A DNA stretch of 64,000 nt from Stigonema ocellatum SAG 48.90 = DSM 106950 (GTDB taxonomy: Bacteria > Cyanobacteriota > Cyanobacteriia > Cyanobacteriales > Nostocaceae), in NCBI GenBank assembly GCA_016903675.1, contig JADQBA010000031.1, positions 7,915-71,914 of the forward strand. Reading direction: 5' to 3'. The notes beneath the pieces were generated by a model that was given only the letters and a program-made list of their open reading frames with translations, ran no database searches and was not told the origin of the DNA. The translations under genes and the position numbers were made by a program. Within the stretch, counting starts at the first letter, position 1. Each line of letters opens with the position of its first letter. This document shows positions 8,718 through 16,468 of the stretch, piece by piece.

Positions 8718-9053
8718 TTAGCAACGGCGATCGCGTTCTAGGTCGTGGATCACTTTCTCCAGATACCAGTTATCTGAGTTCCCTGGGTGTAACTGCCGTT
8801 GGTGTTTGAGCAGTCGTTTGGCTGTTGGAGTGTCACCACGGAGCAAGCCGATCAGTTCGCTTTGCAGTTTCCGGTTTCTTGGATCTGTCCGGTAGGAGCG
8901 AGAAACCTTGCCGCGTAGTTGGTGCGGCGACCGTGGTTTAAAAATTTGTTTCCACAGGTATTGAAGGTATCGGATCTGATAAATCAAGGCGCTCAGTAAG
9001 ATGAAGCAATTACCTACCAGAAAAAGAATATGCAGTAATTGATGTAGAAGCAT
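8718..9053 (-). CDS. Hypothetical protein with one N-terminal membrane span
   Basis: 111 aa from the ATG at 9053; a TTG at 9071 would add six residues. Residues about 4-28 are strongly hydrophobic (LLHILFLVGNCFILLSALIY) and likely span the membrane. The rest is basic and helical, with RTDPRNRKLQSELIGLLRGD resembling tetratricopeptide-like or other helical hairpin folds. No family was recognised. It stands alone between the PIN pseudogene and a repeat region. Confidence 0.6.
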   Translation of the reverse strand: MLLHQLLHILFLVGNCFILLSALIYQIRYLQYLWKQIFKPRSPHQLRGKVSRSYRTDPRNRKLQSELIGLLRGDTPTAKRLLKHQRQLHPGNSDNWYLEKVIHDLERDRRC

Positions 9054-9060
9054 AATGAAG

Positions 9061-9138
9061 AGAGTGAGCAAGTGTTGTAACTCACTCTAAGATGCGGGGA
9101 CTTTCCAGCGTTCAACCACGGGAAGTTCCCGCATTTTT
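9061..9138. terminator. Two adjacent hairpins, the second followed by a T run
   Basis: AGAGTGAG (9061-9068) pairs with CTCACTCT (9081-9088). Then ATGCGGGGACTTTCC (9092-9106) pairs with GGGAAGTTCCCGCAT (9120-9134) with two mismatches, followed by TTTTT on the plus strand. This looks like a rho-independent terminator for plus-strand transcription, although the only plus-strand gene upstream is the PIN pseudogene. Confidence 0.55.
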
Positions 9139-9636
9139 GTTGTGGTTTTAGCAAAGATTTCATCGGTACTCTAGTCAATCGCCTTATAGTAATTTCTCAC
9201 TTCGCTGTTTTTGATTACGCTACCTAGGTGTTAAAAGACTGCACATCAAGTGGAATTAGTCCAGTTATAGCTGGACAAGGGAGCGGATACCACTGTCCCC
9301 AAATCATAGCAAAAAGCGTTTTATTAGGACTGACGCGGGGACGCCGTGACACGGGGACGCACCAGAGGTTTTTATGATAACTAATTAACCGAAACGATTT
9401 CAAAGCGATATTTGCTGATTGGCAGAAGAGGCAAGCTGCAAGCGGAAGAGACTTGGTGTCATTGCAACCTAAGCAGCAGTCTAACAACACGGTGCACCGG
9501 ACGGAACAGAGATAGTCGTTGAAAAACGTCGGATACAAAAGTGAAGATACAGACTTGCTATGAACCCACGTTTTTAAGCGTGGGTTCATAGCAGCATAGC
9601 TCAATGCTATGCAAGGCACCCTTGAAAGCGGTTTAT
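9139..9636. other. Gene-free region with an IS-end-like hairpin
   Basis: No supportable gene. A 10-bp-stem hairpin lies at about 9561-9587 (AACCCACG/CGTGGGTT). Hairpins of this sort are found at ends of IS200/IS605-type elements, so this could be a dead element, but no transposase reading frame can be restored by eye. Confidence 0.4.
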
Positions 9637-9882
9637 TCAATCCTCCTGTCCGTGCAAAGTCTGCTGGGTAGAAGCACGCTGCTTGGCATAATACCGCTCC
9701 ATAGCCGCCTTGCTTGCTTTACTGCCCTCTTCTGTCTTGGGATAACAGTAAGAACACATTCCACGCTCTACGCTTAATTTGCCTTTAATAAACCGACCAC
9801 ACATCTTGCAAGTGGGAAGTTGCTCACCTGAAGATTGGCGTAAGCGATATTCTTTAATGCGCTGATATCCTGATTTAGCCAT
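9637..9882 (-). CDS. Small CxxC zinc-ribbon-like protein (81 aa), third gene of the small cassette
   Basis: 81-aa basic protein with two CxxC knuckles, CKMCGRFIKG and MCSYCYP, about 17 residues apart, which suggests one structural zinc site. The N-terminus (SGYQRIKEYRLRQ) is helical and basic, fitting nucleic-acid binding, but no family was recognised. Its ATG shares one base with the stop of the upstream gene (TAATG at 9880-9884), so it is translationally coupled to it. The second copy of the cassette at 54.2-54.8 kb lacks this gene. Confidence 0.65.
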   Translation of the reverse strand: MAKSGYQRIKEYRLRQSSGEQLPTCKMCGRFIKGKLSVERGMCSYCYPKTEEGSKASKAAMERYYAKQRASTQQTLHGQED

Positions 9883-10199
9883 TATTGTTTCTCCATTGGA
9901 TCGGCTCGACCAATTCCTAATTCCAAAAGCTTCTTTTTGACATCCTCGCAGTTGGAACCACAGTAATAGTACTTTTTGTCTCGCAGATTTGCCAAGTAAT
10001 AACCTGGTCTACCGCCGTTGATGCGAAACAACTCAATGATGATTTTGCTTTCTTTTAAACCATATTGTTCAACAATATGAGTTAGACTAGCCGACGTATC
10101 TGTGGGATTATAGAAAATTCCACTAGGCTCTACAGCGAACCACTTAGTCCCCACGCGATCGTAGATTCGGTAATAGACTGGACTAACAATTTTGGACAT
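9882..10199 (-). CDS. Tyr-rich hypothetical protein (105 aa), cassette paralogue 1
   Basis: Unknown family, but a clear paralogue of 54505-54828. Shared features are PVYYxI near the N-terminus, ELxRINGxxxGYYxANxxDKKYYYCG in the middle, and DVKxKLxELGIGRxDPME at the end. The conserved Cys and Tyr cluster, followed by a helix, looks like a small alpha/beta domain. It has no signal peptide or membrane span. It sits between an acidic-protein gene and a zinc-ribbon gene, separated from the former by a hairpin. Confidence 0.75.
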   Translation of the reverse strand: MSKIVSPVYYRIYDRVGTKWFAVEPSGIFYNPTDTSASLTHIVEQYGLKESKIIIELFRINGGRPGYYLANLRDKKYYYCGSNCEDVKKKLLELGIGRADPMEKQ

Positions 10200-10228
10200 G
10201 ACCTGTTAAACTTGTAGTGAAGGTTGTT

Positions 10229-10259
10229 GGAAGCCCCTAAGTGTCAGTTAAGGGCTTCC
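10229..10259 (-). terminator. Intra-cassette hairpin, paralogue 1
   Basis: Arms GGAAGCCCCTAA (10229-10240) and TTAAGGGCTTCC (10248-10259), 7-base loop, one mispaired position. It lies between the acidic-protein stop and the Tyr-rich gene. An equivalent hairpin with the same AGCCCCTA core sits at the same place in the second cassette (54448-54472), so it may be an attenuator or an RNA processing site rather than a final terminator. Confidence 0.65.
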
Positions 10260-10278
10260 GTAATTAGCTTAGTTAGGG

Positions 10279-10479
10279 TTATTCGTCGGACTCAGGATCA
10301 TCAGACTCTTCTATCCCTAGTTCTTCGCGGACTTCCTCGTTAGAGGTTAGTTCGCGCCGACCCGTTTTTAGATCGTGTTCCACCCAGTATTCTTTCGTTT
10401 GCTGGGTATCGTCTTCGAGAGGCTCGAAAACTTTCTCTATTTGCGGGTTTTTGCTTTGACCGTTTCCAGATTGAACCAT
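10279..10479 (-). CDS. Small acidic hypothetical protein (66 aa), cassette paralogue 1
   Basis: Begins at the ATG at 10479, eight bases after a strong AGGAGG; a GTG three codons upstream is too close to that site. The protein is very acidic, ending GIEESDDPESDE. The segment EYWVEHDLKTGRRELTSNEE matches RRWMKEDKVTGERYLVDSED of the gene at 54247: a W, then D, TG, R, L and an acidic tail. No known domain. It is the first gene of the three-gene cassette. Confidence 0.7.
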   Translation of the reverse strand: MVQSGNGQSKNPQIEKVFEPLEDDTQQTKEYWVEHDLKTGRRELTSNEEVREELGIEESDDPESDE

Positions 10480-10841
10480 TTTTAACACCTCCTGATAAGG
10501 GTGTAATTTTGTTTAAGCCTTATGTTATTAATGATAACATTTCGATTTATGAGTGTCAAGAAATACGAGAGTATGGGTGATTTTAAGTAGAGACTTAACT
10601 CTTTGTTATGGCATCCCCTCCTCGTCTTTGATAATTAGCACAAAAAAAACCCAGATCAATATAACAAATAGCACATTGACTGTAAACTAGGGGAAGCGAC
10701 CGCCCAACGGGCACTGCGCTTCGCGCAATCGTCAATATATACCCTAACAAGACGCTTGTGTTGTGGCGTCAATCGCAAGCCAAATAAGCGTGTTTATTCG
10801 CTTTCGATCCCACATATGACCAGATCATATTTTAAAAATAA
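10480..10841. other. Intergenic region upstream of the small cassette
   Basis: No gene. Contains an AT-rich stretch at 10515-10555 that probably holds the cassette promoter, and a short CG-rich inverted patch at about 10697-10730 (GCGACCGCCCAACGGGC and GCGCTTCGCGC) resembling small palindromic repeats of cyanobacteria. Confidence 0.5.
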
Positions 10842-11096
10842 ATGAATACTTTTTCGTACATAATAGGAGCAAGAATTGAAATTCAACAAGGCACTTTCAC
10901 TATCACAGGTTCTGGTGGTTTGCCTAACCGTCCTGGAGATGCTTATGTGTCATCCTATCCCACAGGTACTGTACGGAATATAGAGGCTGATGGCACATCG
11001 CGTCCGTGGCAAAAAGGCGATCCAATTGTGGAACCGCAAGGTGTTTATCGTTTACCTTCTAGGCATCTGGTTTTGAGTCGAGAATGCTCTATTTGA
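10842..11096 (+). pseudogene. C-terminal remnant of a filamentous-haemagglutinin-like exoprotein
   Basis: 84 residues whose body (IEIQQGTFTITGSGG, PNRPGDAYVSSYPTGTVR, WQKGDPIVEPQGVYRLP, LVLSREC) matches the extreme C-terminus of cyanobacterial large exoproteins with haemagglutinin N-terminal domains, secreted by a two-partner route. Only the tail is left: no signal peptide, no secretion domain, and no TpsB transporter nearby. Treated as a gene remnant. Confidence 0.65.
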
Positions 11097-11571
11097 AACC
11101 TGACGTAGCTAATAGAGCAACCCACACGCCTAGGAATAAATTCCTAGGCTAATAGCTGAAGTCGGCTTAAGCCGACTAGAACTTTGAGCTATTAGCTGAA
11201 GTCGGTTTAAGCCCAATACGGTTGGTGTTAGCGCCAAAAACCTTAACCCGCGTAGGTTGGGTTGAGGAACGAAACCCAACAAACCGCGAAAATGTTGGGT
11301 AACGCATTGCCTTAACTGAACCGTATTGGGTTTAAGCCGACTGGAACTTTCACCGAATGAGCGTCCGTTTCAACGGACTTGAGCTCTTAGCCACGACTTT
11401 GGTTCCTGGCATTGAGTGTAGAGCGATCGCTCCTTTCGTAAGCTTCTGCCGTTTTCAGCAATGCAAGCCCACCATTACCCGGATCTGGTGGGCTTTAGCC
11501 CGGACTACACTACTTAAGATTTTTCACAAATGATTTAGGATTCCTATATATAACTTGATGAATTAAACACA
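11097..11571. repeat. Repeat-filled spacer upstream of the SDR gene
   Basis: Contains inverted units GTCGGCTTAAGCCGAC (11161-11176) and a sister unit interrupted by the family D element below. A half-element at 11506-11556 (ACTACTTAAGATTTTTCACAAATGATTTAGGATT) matches the right end of the composite element at 32303-32342; it ends 16 bases before the SDR start. Confidence 0.7.
11212..11330. mobile_element. MITE-like insertion, family D, with target duplication
   Basis: 119-bp element with perfect 12-bp ends CCCAATACGGTT and AACCGTATTGGG, flanked on both sides by TTTAAG (11206-11211 and 11331-11336). The neighbouring unit shows the uninterrupted target as GTCGGCTTAAGCCGAC. The interior carries GTAGGTTGGGT and ACCCAAC motifs. 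A degenerate relative is at 53749-53863. Confidence 0.8.
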
Positions 11572-12342
11572 ATGTCTTTTCTCGATGAAATTAATAACAC
11601 CAACGCATTAATTGTGGGAGGAAGCCAAGGGATTGGTCTTGGTTTTGTGCAAAAATTGCTGCAAGATACCAGGATTGCCAAGGTTTATGCAACCTATCGT
11701 CAGCCAGAGTCGGCATCGGAGTTACTTGCTCTTCAAAAGGAACACTCTGACCGATTAATTTGTCTAGTCATGGATATTACTGACGAATCACATATTGTTG
11801 AATGTACCCAAAAGATAGGTGCTGAAGTTAACACGCTTCATTTAGTTGTCAACTGTGTAGGACTCCTACATGAAGGTAACGTGCAACCTGAAAAAAGCTT
11901 AAGACAAATCAATCCAGAACAATTGCTGCGCTACTTCCAGGTTAACAGTATTGGCTCGGTGCTGCTTGCTAAACATCTATTGCCACTATTGCGTCATCGC
12001 GATCGCAGTATTTTTGCCAGTATTTCAGCTAAAATTGGTAGTATAGGAGACAACAAACTTGGTGGCTGGTATGGCTACCGAGCCTCCAAGGCTGCACTCA
12101 ACATGTTTATGCGAACAGTAGCGATCGAGTATGGAAGAAGCAGCCCTAAGACTCTGGTGGTAATGTTACACCCTGGTACAACCGATACAAGACTTTCCCG
12201 TCCTTTCCAGGGAAATGTACCTGCTGACAAATTATTCTCTGTAGAGCGTACCGTCACCCAATTGCTGGCTGTCATCGAACAGCTTCAGGACGGAGATAGC
12301 GGACAGTTTTTTTCGTGGGATGGTAGCCGATTGCCTTGGTAG
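11572..12342 (+). CDS. Short-chain dehydrogenase/reductase (C-factor-like SDR)
   Basis: 256-aa classical SDR. The Rossmann motif is ALIVGGSQGIGLGF near residues 13-26, an acidic DIT marks the cofactor side, and the NCVG motif lies near 97. The catalytic residues are Ser in FASISAKIGSIG and Tyr/Lys in WYGYRASKAAL. The C-terminus ends GQFFSWDGSRLPW, as in CsgA/C-factor-like members. It should use NAD(P)H on an unknown substrate in the cytosol. It is convergent with the next gene, 27 bases away. Confidence 0.85.
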   Translation: MSFLDEINNTNALIVGGSQGIGLGFVQKLLQDTRIAKVYATYRQPESASELLALQKEHSDRLICLVMDITDESHIVECTQKIGAEVNTLHLVVNCVGLLHEGNVQPEKSLRQINPEQLLRYFQVNSIGSVLLAKHLLPLLRHRDRSIFASISAKIGSIGDNKLGGWYGYRASKAALNMFMRTVAIEYGRSSPKTLVVMLHPGTTDTRLSRPFQGNVPADKLFSVERTVTQLLAVIEQLQDGDSGQFFSWDGSRLPW

Positions 12343-12369
12343 GTATAATATCATGTCCGGCAAATCATA

Positions 12370-13305
12370 TCAAGTCCTACCTACTGATTGGCGAGCCAAA
12401 GTAATTTTTTGATAATCCAAAAACTCTATTTGCTTAGTCAGGGCACCAGTACTCAGATCAACGCTGTACAGTGCCCCCTTAATACCATACTTGTTGGGGT
12501 TACCTAACGCGTAGAATTGACCGTCTCCAGAGCAGACCAAGCTGTTGAAGCCATTGCGCCAATTAACGCCGTTCAAGCTGAATCGCGGTAGCCTAATGAG
12601 CCGTCTGGACCGAAGGTCAAGCTGCACCAGACTTGTGCCACCTCTAAACCCAGCGGAAACCGCATAGATATTTCCATTCGGGCACTGGGTCAGATTGCTA
12701 AACCACTCGTTCGTGGGCAGGTGAAAATTGATGAAATTAAGCTTACCAGTGTGGATGTCAATATTTGCTAGCCTATAGGGTGAACGACCATTTGTTCTAG
12801 CCACTAGACCAATCAGTGAGCCGTCATTAGTGGCCAGCAAACTCCAAAGCGCGTCCTCGGGAGCAAGTCCTGATACGTTCATGGTTTGTGAAGACGAACC
12901 CACAATTGTTGTGAGGCGACTGGGATTGGCCTGCTGACGGCTGCCGGTGGGGTTAGTTGATAGTATGAGTGTGCCATCAGCCGTGGAAGTGAAACCACCT
13001 AGCTGATCGTAGGGTCGCAGGGTTTGTGTGGCGCTGACCAAAGAGTTCGTCGGCGATTGAACCTGAATGTTCATTTGCTGCTGAACCTGACCGGTCTTTA
13101 GGGCTAAGGTCTGGACGACCACTTGACTAGTGACTGTGGTGGGGCTACTGGCTTGGCGGCTCAGGCTCACACCAGCCAGAATCGGCGATTTCAAAGTTGG
13201 CACTGTTAGTGCGTTGAGCCTGCTGGCAAAGGTACTGATCCCAGTTACTGCGGTGCCTGCGATAATTAGCTGACCAAATTTTCGACGTGTTATGCCGTGA
13301 TTCAT
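12370..13305 (-). CDS. Tat-exported hypothetical protein, partner of the copper oxidase
   Basis: 311 aa from the ATG at 13305. A start at 13341 would add 12 residues but overlap the upstream gene. The N-terminus MNHGITRRKFGQLIIAG is a clear twin-arginine signal, so the mature protein is periplasmic or extracellular. The body is beta-rich with repeated ITAV/GDGQFYALGNP-like blades and probably forms a propeller. It lies 10 bases after the galactose-oxidase-like gene in the same direction, so the two are an operon; a role in export, assembly or sensing of substrate is inference. Confidence 0.7.
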   Translation of the reverse strand: MNHGITRRKFGQLIIAGTAVTGISTFASRLNALTVPTLKSPILAGVSLSRQASSPTTVTSQVVVQTLALKTGQVQQQMNIQVQSPTNSLVSATQTLRPYDQLGGFTSTADGTLILSTNPTGSRQQANPSRLTTIVGSSSQTMNVSGLAPEDALWSLLATNDGSLIGLVARTNGRSPYRLANIDIHTGKLNFINFHLPTNEWFSNLTQCPNGNIYAVSAGFRGGTSLVQLDLRSRRLIRLPRFSLNGVNWRNGFNSLVCSGDGQFYALGNPNKYGIKGALYSVDLSTGALTKQIEFLDYQKITLARQSVGRT

Positions 13306-13315
13306 CTGTGCATTC

Positions 13316-15232
13316 CTAAACTTGTGATTGCAACTGGACATTGATATAAGAAGTAATATCGTTCAACGCATCTCCGACATAAGGGTAGTCACCAGGACCA
13401 AAATTACTACACAGACCACTACCGTCGGAGTTGTCACAGATTTGCACTGTTAAGCCTACAGGCACACGCAAGGATCTGATGGTATTGTTGCCCACAATAT
13501 CTAAGTCGCCTCGAGCTGCTCTGTAGACTCCAGGCAGGAAGCTTTGAGAAGCTCCAGCAAAATTCGCATCTACGTAGAAAGTTGCCTGTAGCGAGGTATT
13601 GGTCTTTTGCGTTAGCTGAACCCATTGCGCCACTGAGGGAATTCTATTCGTGTCAGTAATAAAGAGCATGTACCAACCTGGTGGTGCTAGGTTCGGGTTC
13701 CCCGTTACCGTGACATTGAGCGCAGTGTCAGTCCTAGAGTTGATTGGCAAGTCCACGAGCCGCTGTTCTGTATCGAGGCTATGGGTAATCGCCATAGGTT
13801 TAATGAGATGCACCCATTGGATTTTGCTGGCTTGGTCTGTCTGGATCGTGATTGTCCCCCCGTAGGTAACAGTTTGGGAAGCACTGTTAATCACTGGTCG
13901 TTGACTCTGAAATAGGTAAGGCGGACTATACACTTCCACTCGCAGTTCTTCGCTCAAAGGACTGTCACCACCCGCACACTGTTCCAGCGTATTGCCCTGG
14001 TCGAGGCATTCATTTAGCCGCTGGGGATTTCCTCCGGCGGTGAAGACGCTGCCATCTGGCAGGAGTAACGCCAGTGAATGATATACACGGGTTTTGACGT
14101 TTGCCGTCGCTACTTGTTTCCAGGTATTGGTCAGTGGATCGTAGATCTCTGCTGGTATATTTGTATTCGCTTGACCTGTCTGCTCATTTGCTTTGCTGCC
14201 ATTACAAACGAACACCGTGCGATCAGGCAACAAAACTGCGCTGAGGTGCATGCGGGGGTTGTTTAGATATGGTGCTGGCTTGTATGTTAGATCGTTAGCC
14301 TTTAGATCTACTATATTGACCCTGTTAGTTGCAGTTGTGTTGGTGTTACGAGTACCGCCACCCAGAATCATGACCCGCTGGTCTTGTGCAGGCGGTAGCA
14401 GCACACTGGTAGCTTGGTTGCCAAAGTCTGGCTGTTCTAACCCACCAAAGTTTCCAAACAGGGGCGTTTCCCAGGAGGTACTTTTATACAGGTTCAGTAT
14501 GCGTGGGGAGACATTCTGGTTAAAGTCGAAGTGGGCACCTGCGTAGAAAACTGCCCCATTCTCCATTAGGAAAAGGCTTGCATACAGCGGGAATGGACTG
14601 GTGCCTTCAAAAACAGTCCAGCTATCATCAGCAGGGGAATAAATTTCAGGCAAGTAGTTCAATCCGCCACTTTCTGTGTAGCCTGACACCGCCAGCACTC
14701 GACCGTCGCCTAGGGTGACCTGAGTTGGGTACCAGCGACCTCCAAACATCGGTTGCACAACTTTCCATGCCAGGGTGTTGCGATTAAAGATAAAACTATC
14801 CTTTAGGCCATAAAAGTAAAAATTACCTACGGTATTGTTGTATTTATCAGTACCTCCCGCAACCAGTACGCTACCATCGGGCAGCAGTGACTGTCCACCA
14901 CAGAAAAGGTCAAGGGGAACTCCATTTGCATCTTGTGGGGATGCTATCAAGACAGAGAAATTTTGGTTGCCATAGTCAACAACAATACCACCATTGGGGG
15001 TTCGAGTTGGATTGTTGCCCGAACCATTGAAGAATAATATTCTGGATTTTCCATTCCCATTTGGGGGCAATAAAACAGCATGGATCGGCGAGATTGGAGA
15101 TTTGTTCGACCATACATCCCATTTGCCCGAAGTCGCTGGATCACTCTGGCCTAGGGCTATGAGCTTTTCAGTGTGTGCTTGATTTAGGTTTGTAGTAGCG
15201 TCAGATAGCTGAATCATTTGACTTGAGTGCAT
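13316..15232 (-). CDS. Galactose oxidase-like radical-copper oxidase with C-terminal crystallin-like domain
   Basis: 638-aa protein. Kelch-type propeller blades (SLLPDGSVLVAGGT, VTLGDGRVLAVSGY, LLPDGSVFTAGGN) lead to a DUF1929 domain at about 445-540. All residues of the radical-copper site appear present: Cys111 (LFCGGQ) and Tyr168 (GGRWYPT) for the Tyr-Cys cofactor, Tyr384-His385 (RVYHSLALL) and His484 (AITHSLDTEQ). It should oxidise an alcohol or aldehyde to release peroxide. Residues about 555-638 (YVDANFAGASQSF, NNTIRSLRVP) resemble a beta/gamma-crystallin fold. No signal peptide is visible, and a stop two codons upstream rules out a longer start. It shares an operon with the Tat-exported protein downstream. 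Confidence 0.85.
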   Translation of the reverse strand: MHSSQMIQLSDATTNLNQAHTEKLIALGQSDPATSGKWDVWSNKSPISPIHAVLLPPNGNGKSRILFFNGSGNNPTRTPNGGIVVDYGNQNFSVLIASPQDANGVPLDLFCGGQSLLPDGSVLVAGGTDKYNNTVGNFYFYGLKDSFIFNRNTLAWKVVQPMFGGRWYPTQVTLGDGRVLAVSGYTESGGLNYLPEIYSPADDSWTVFEGTSPFPLYASLFLMENGAVFYAGAHFDFNQNVSPRILNLYKSTSWETPLFGNFGGLEQPDFGNQATSVLLPPAQDQRVMILGGGTRNTNTTATNRVNIVDLKANDLTYKPAPYLNNPRMHLSAVLLPDRTVFVCNGSKANEQTGQANTNIPAEIYDPLTNTWKQVATANVKTRVYHSLALLLPDGSVFTAGGNPQRLNECLDQGNTLEQCAGGDSPLSEELRVEVYSPPYLFQSQRPVINSASQTVTYGGTITIQTDQASKIQWVHLIKPMAITHSLDTEQRLVDLPINSRTDTALNVTVTGNPNLAPPGWYMLFITDTNRIPSVAQWVQLTQKTNTSLQATFYVDANFAGASQSFLPGVYRAARGDLDIVGNNTIRSLRVPVGLTVQICDNSDGSGLCSNFGPGDYPYVGDALNDITSYINVQLQSQV

Positions 15233-16468
15233 CGTTAATCAGGGAGTGGGGATAGTCTCTGGTTTTGAGAGTGGAAAGTAGGAAAGAGAAATTTTCATGC
15301 TAGGTGGTGTACGCAGTTCATGCCGACTGTGTGGTTTCCATTCTCACGAATCACTCTACTCACTAGTCATATCGTGTCCGGTTGAGTACCTATAATTAGG
15401 AAGTACCTAGACATTCACCGAAAACGTAGTAACCCAAGCCTGACGGATTACTAAGGCTAATGAGGAACTTCTTAATTTCTTAAGAAGCGCACACCTCCAC
15501 TTCGCGGTAGGTGTGTTGAGTACTAACACTTAGGTAATGTTAGTTTCTGATCAGAAAAGCTAATTTTTCTGTGAAGGTGTTGTCGGCTAATAAGCATTTG
15601 TAGTCTTCGATGATACAATATGTAGCATCAAAGGCTACAGAGTCCCCTGATACCCAAGTGCTAAGTCACAATAAGTTATTTTTTAATGAATATAAGGAAA
15701 TTGTAACCGTGATTATATTGAATATTTAAATTTAAATGGACAAAAATTATACATCAACAAAGATATACTGTTTTTCATCAAAGATACTGAGCGTTTATTC
15801 CTTGTAGACACAAGAAAAATTTGACTTAATAAAGGTCAGTAGACCGAAAAGTTACCTTGACAGACTCTAGCTTCAATCGAGTTAAGAATGCCCTGTATGC
15901 CATAAAAACACTTACACAAAGCATTAGACATAGTCGTGAATGCCCCCCGTTCTACAAGGGTTGTAGACAACGCACAATTAATTTCTGGAGATGTCTATGG
16001 CAATCCTATTTGAATTCCAAACTGAATAGTCCTGAGAAACCCGGTTTCGCACTCCTGACACCGGGTTTCTCCAAGGAAAGCGAATCATTTAGGACTGCTA
16101 TATTAATTAACCTTTTAGGGAAAGCCATCAAATTCACTATGAAGATTATGTTATTATTAATACTTTTGTAGTAAGTATGAGCAAAAATGTCAAAATTCTA
16201 TGACTTTTACACACGCTTTTGGCTAATCTCAAAAGAGGAAATTATAACCAATATCTCCAAAATTGCCAGTTATTTGCTTAAATTCGTCAATTCCTAATGA
16301 ATCATAAAGCAAACATTAAGCAAAGGTTATGCTAATATGCAGCAAATATCTTCAGCAGGTAGGATGCGATCGCGTCTGTCGTGGTGGTATAGGTTTATAT
16401 CTTTTTATAAACTCAACTGTGCATTGGTCTAAGGACGTTGCTGAATCAAGATATGACAATCCACTACC
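15233..16468. other. 1.2-kb gene-poor region upstream of the copper oxidase
   Basis: No convincing gene. 15233-15650 should hold the oxidase promoter and leader; a small inverted repeat CACACCTCC/GGTAGGTGTG is at 15490-15513. 15650-15850 is AT-rich. A family B element lies at 15996-16103. The rest to 16468 shows only short chance frames. Confidence 0.6.
15996..16103. mobile_element. MITE-like element, family B (copy 1)
   Basis: About 108 bp, near-identical to 54931-55034. Ends read GGCAATCCTATTTGAATTCC on the left and TCATTTAGGACTGCTATA on the right, which are imperfect inverted repeats. The centre is a hairpin GAGAAACCCGG...CCGGGTTTCTC. Non-coding. Confidence 0.7.

Noticed and set aside
9224..9640. 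Minus-strand open frame of 138 codons
   Set aside because: Composition is erratic, with many Cys, Trp and Pro, no recognisable domain, and it runs through the hairpin at 9561-9587; it looks like a chance frame in decayed DNA.
15857..16171. Plus-strand frame of 104 codons upstream of the acyltransferase region
   Set aside because: It passes through the family B element, and the residues are read from its hairpin; no domain or ribosome binding site.
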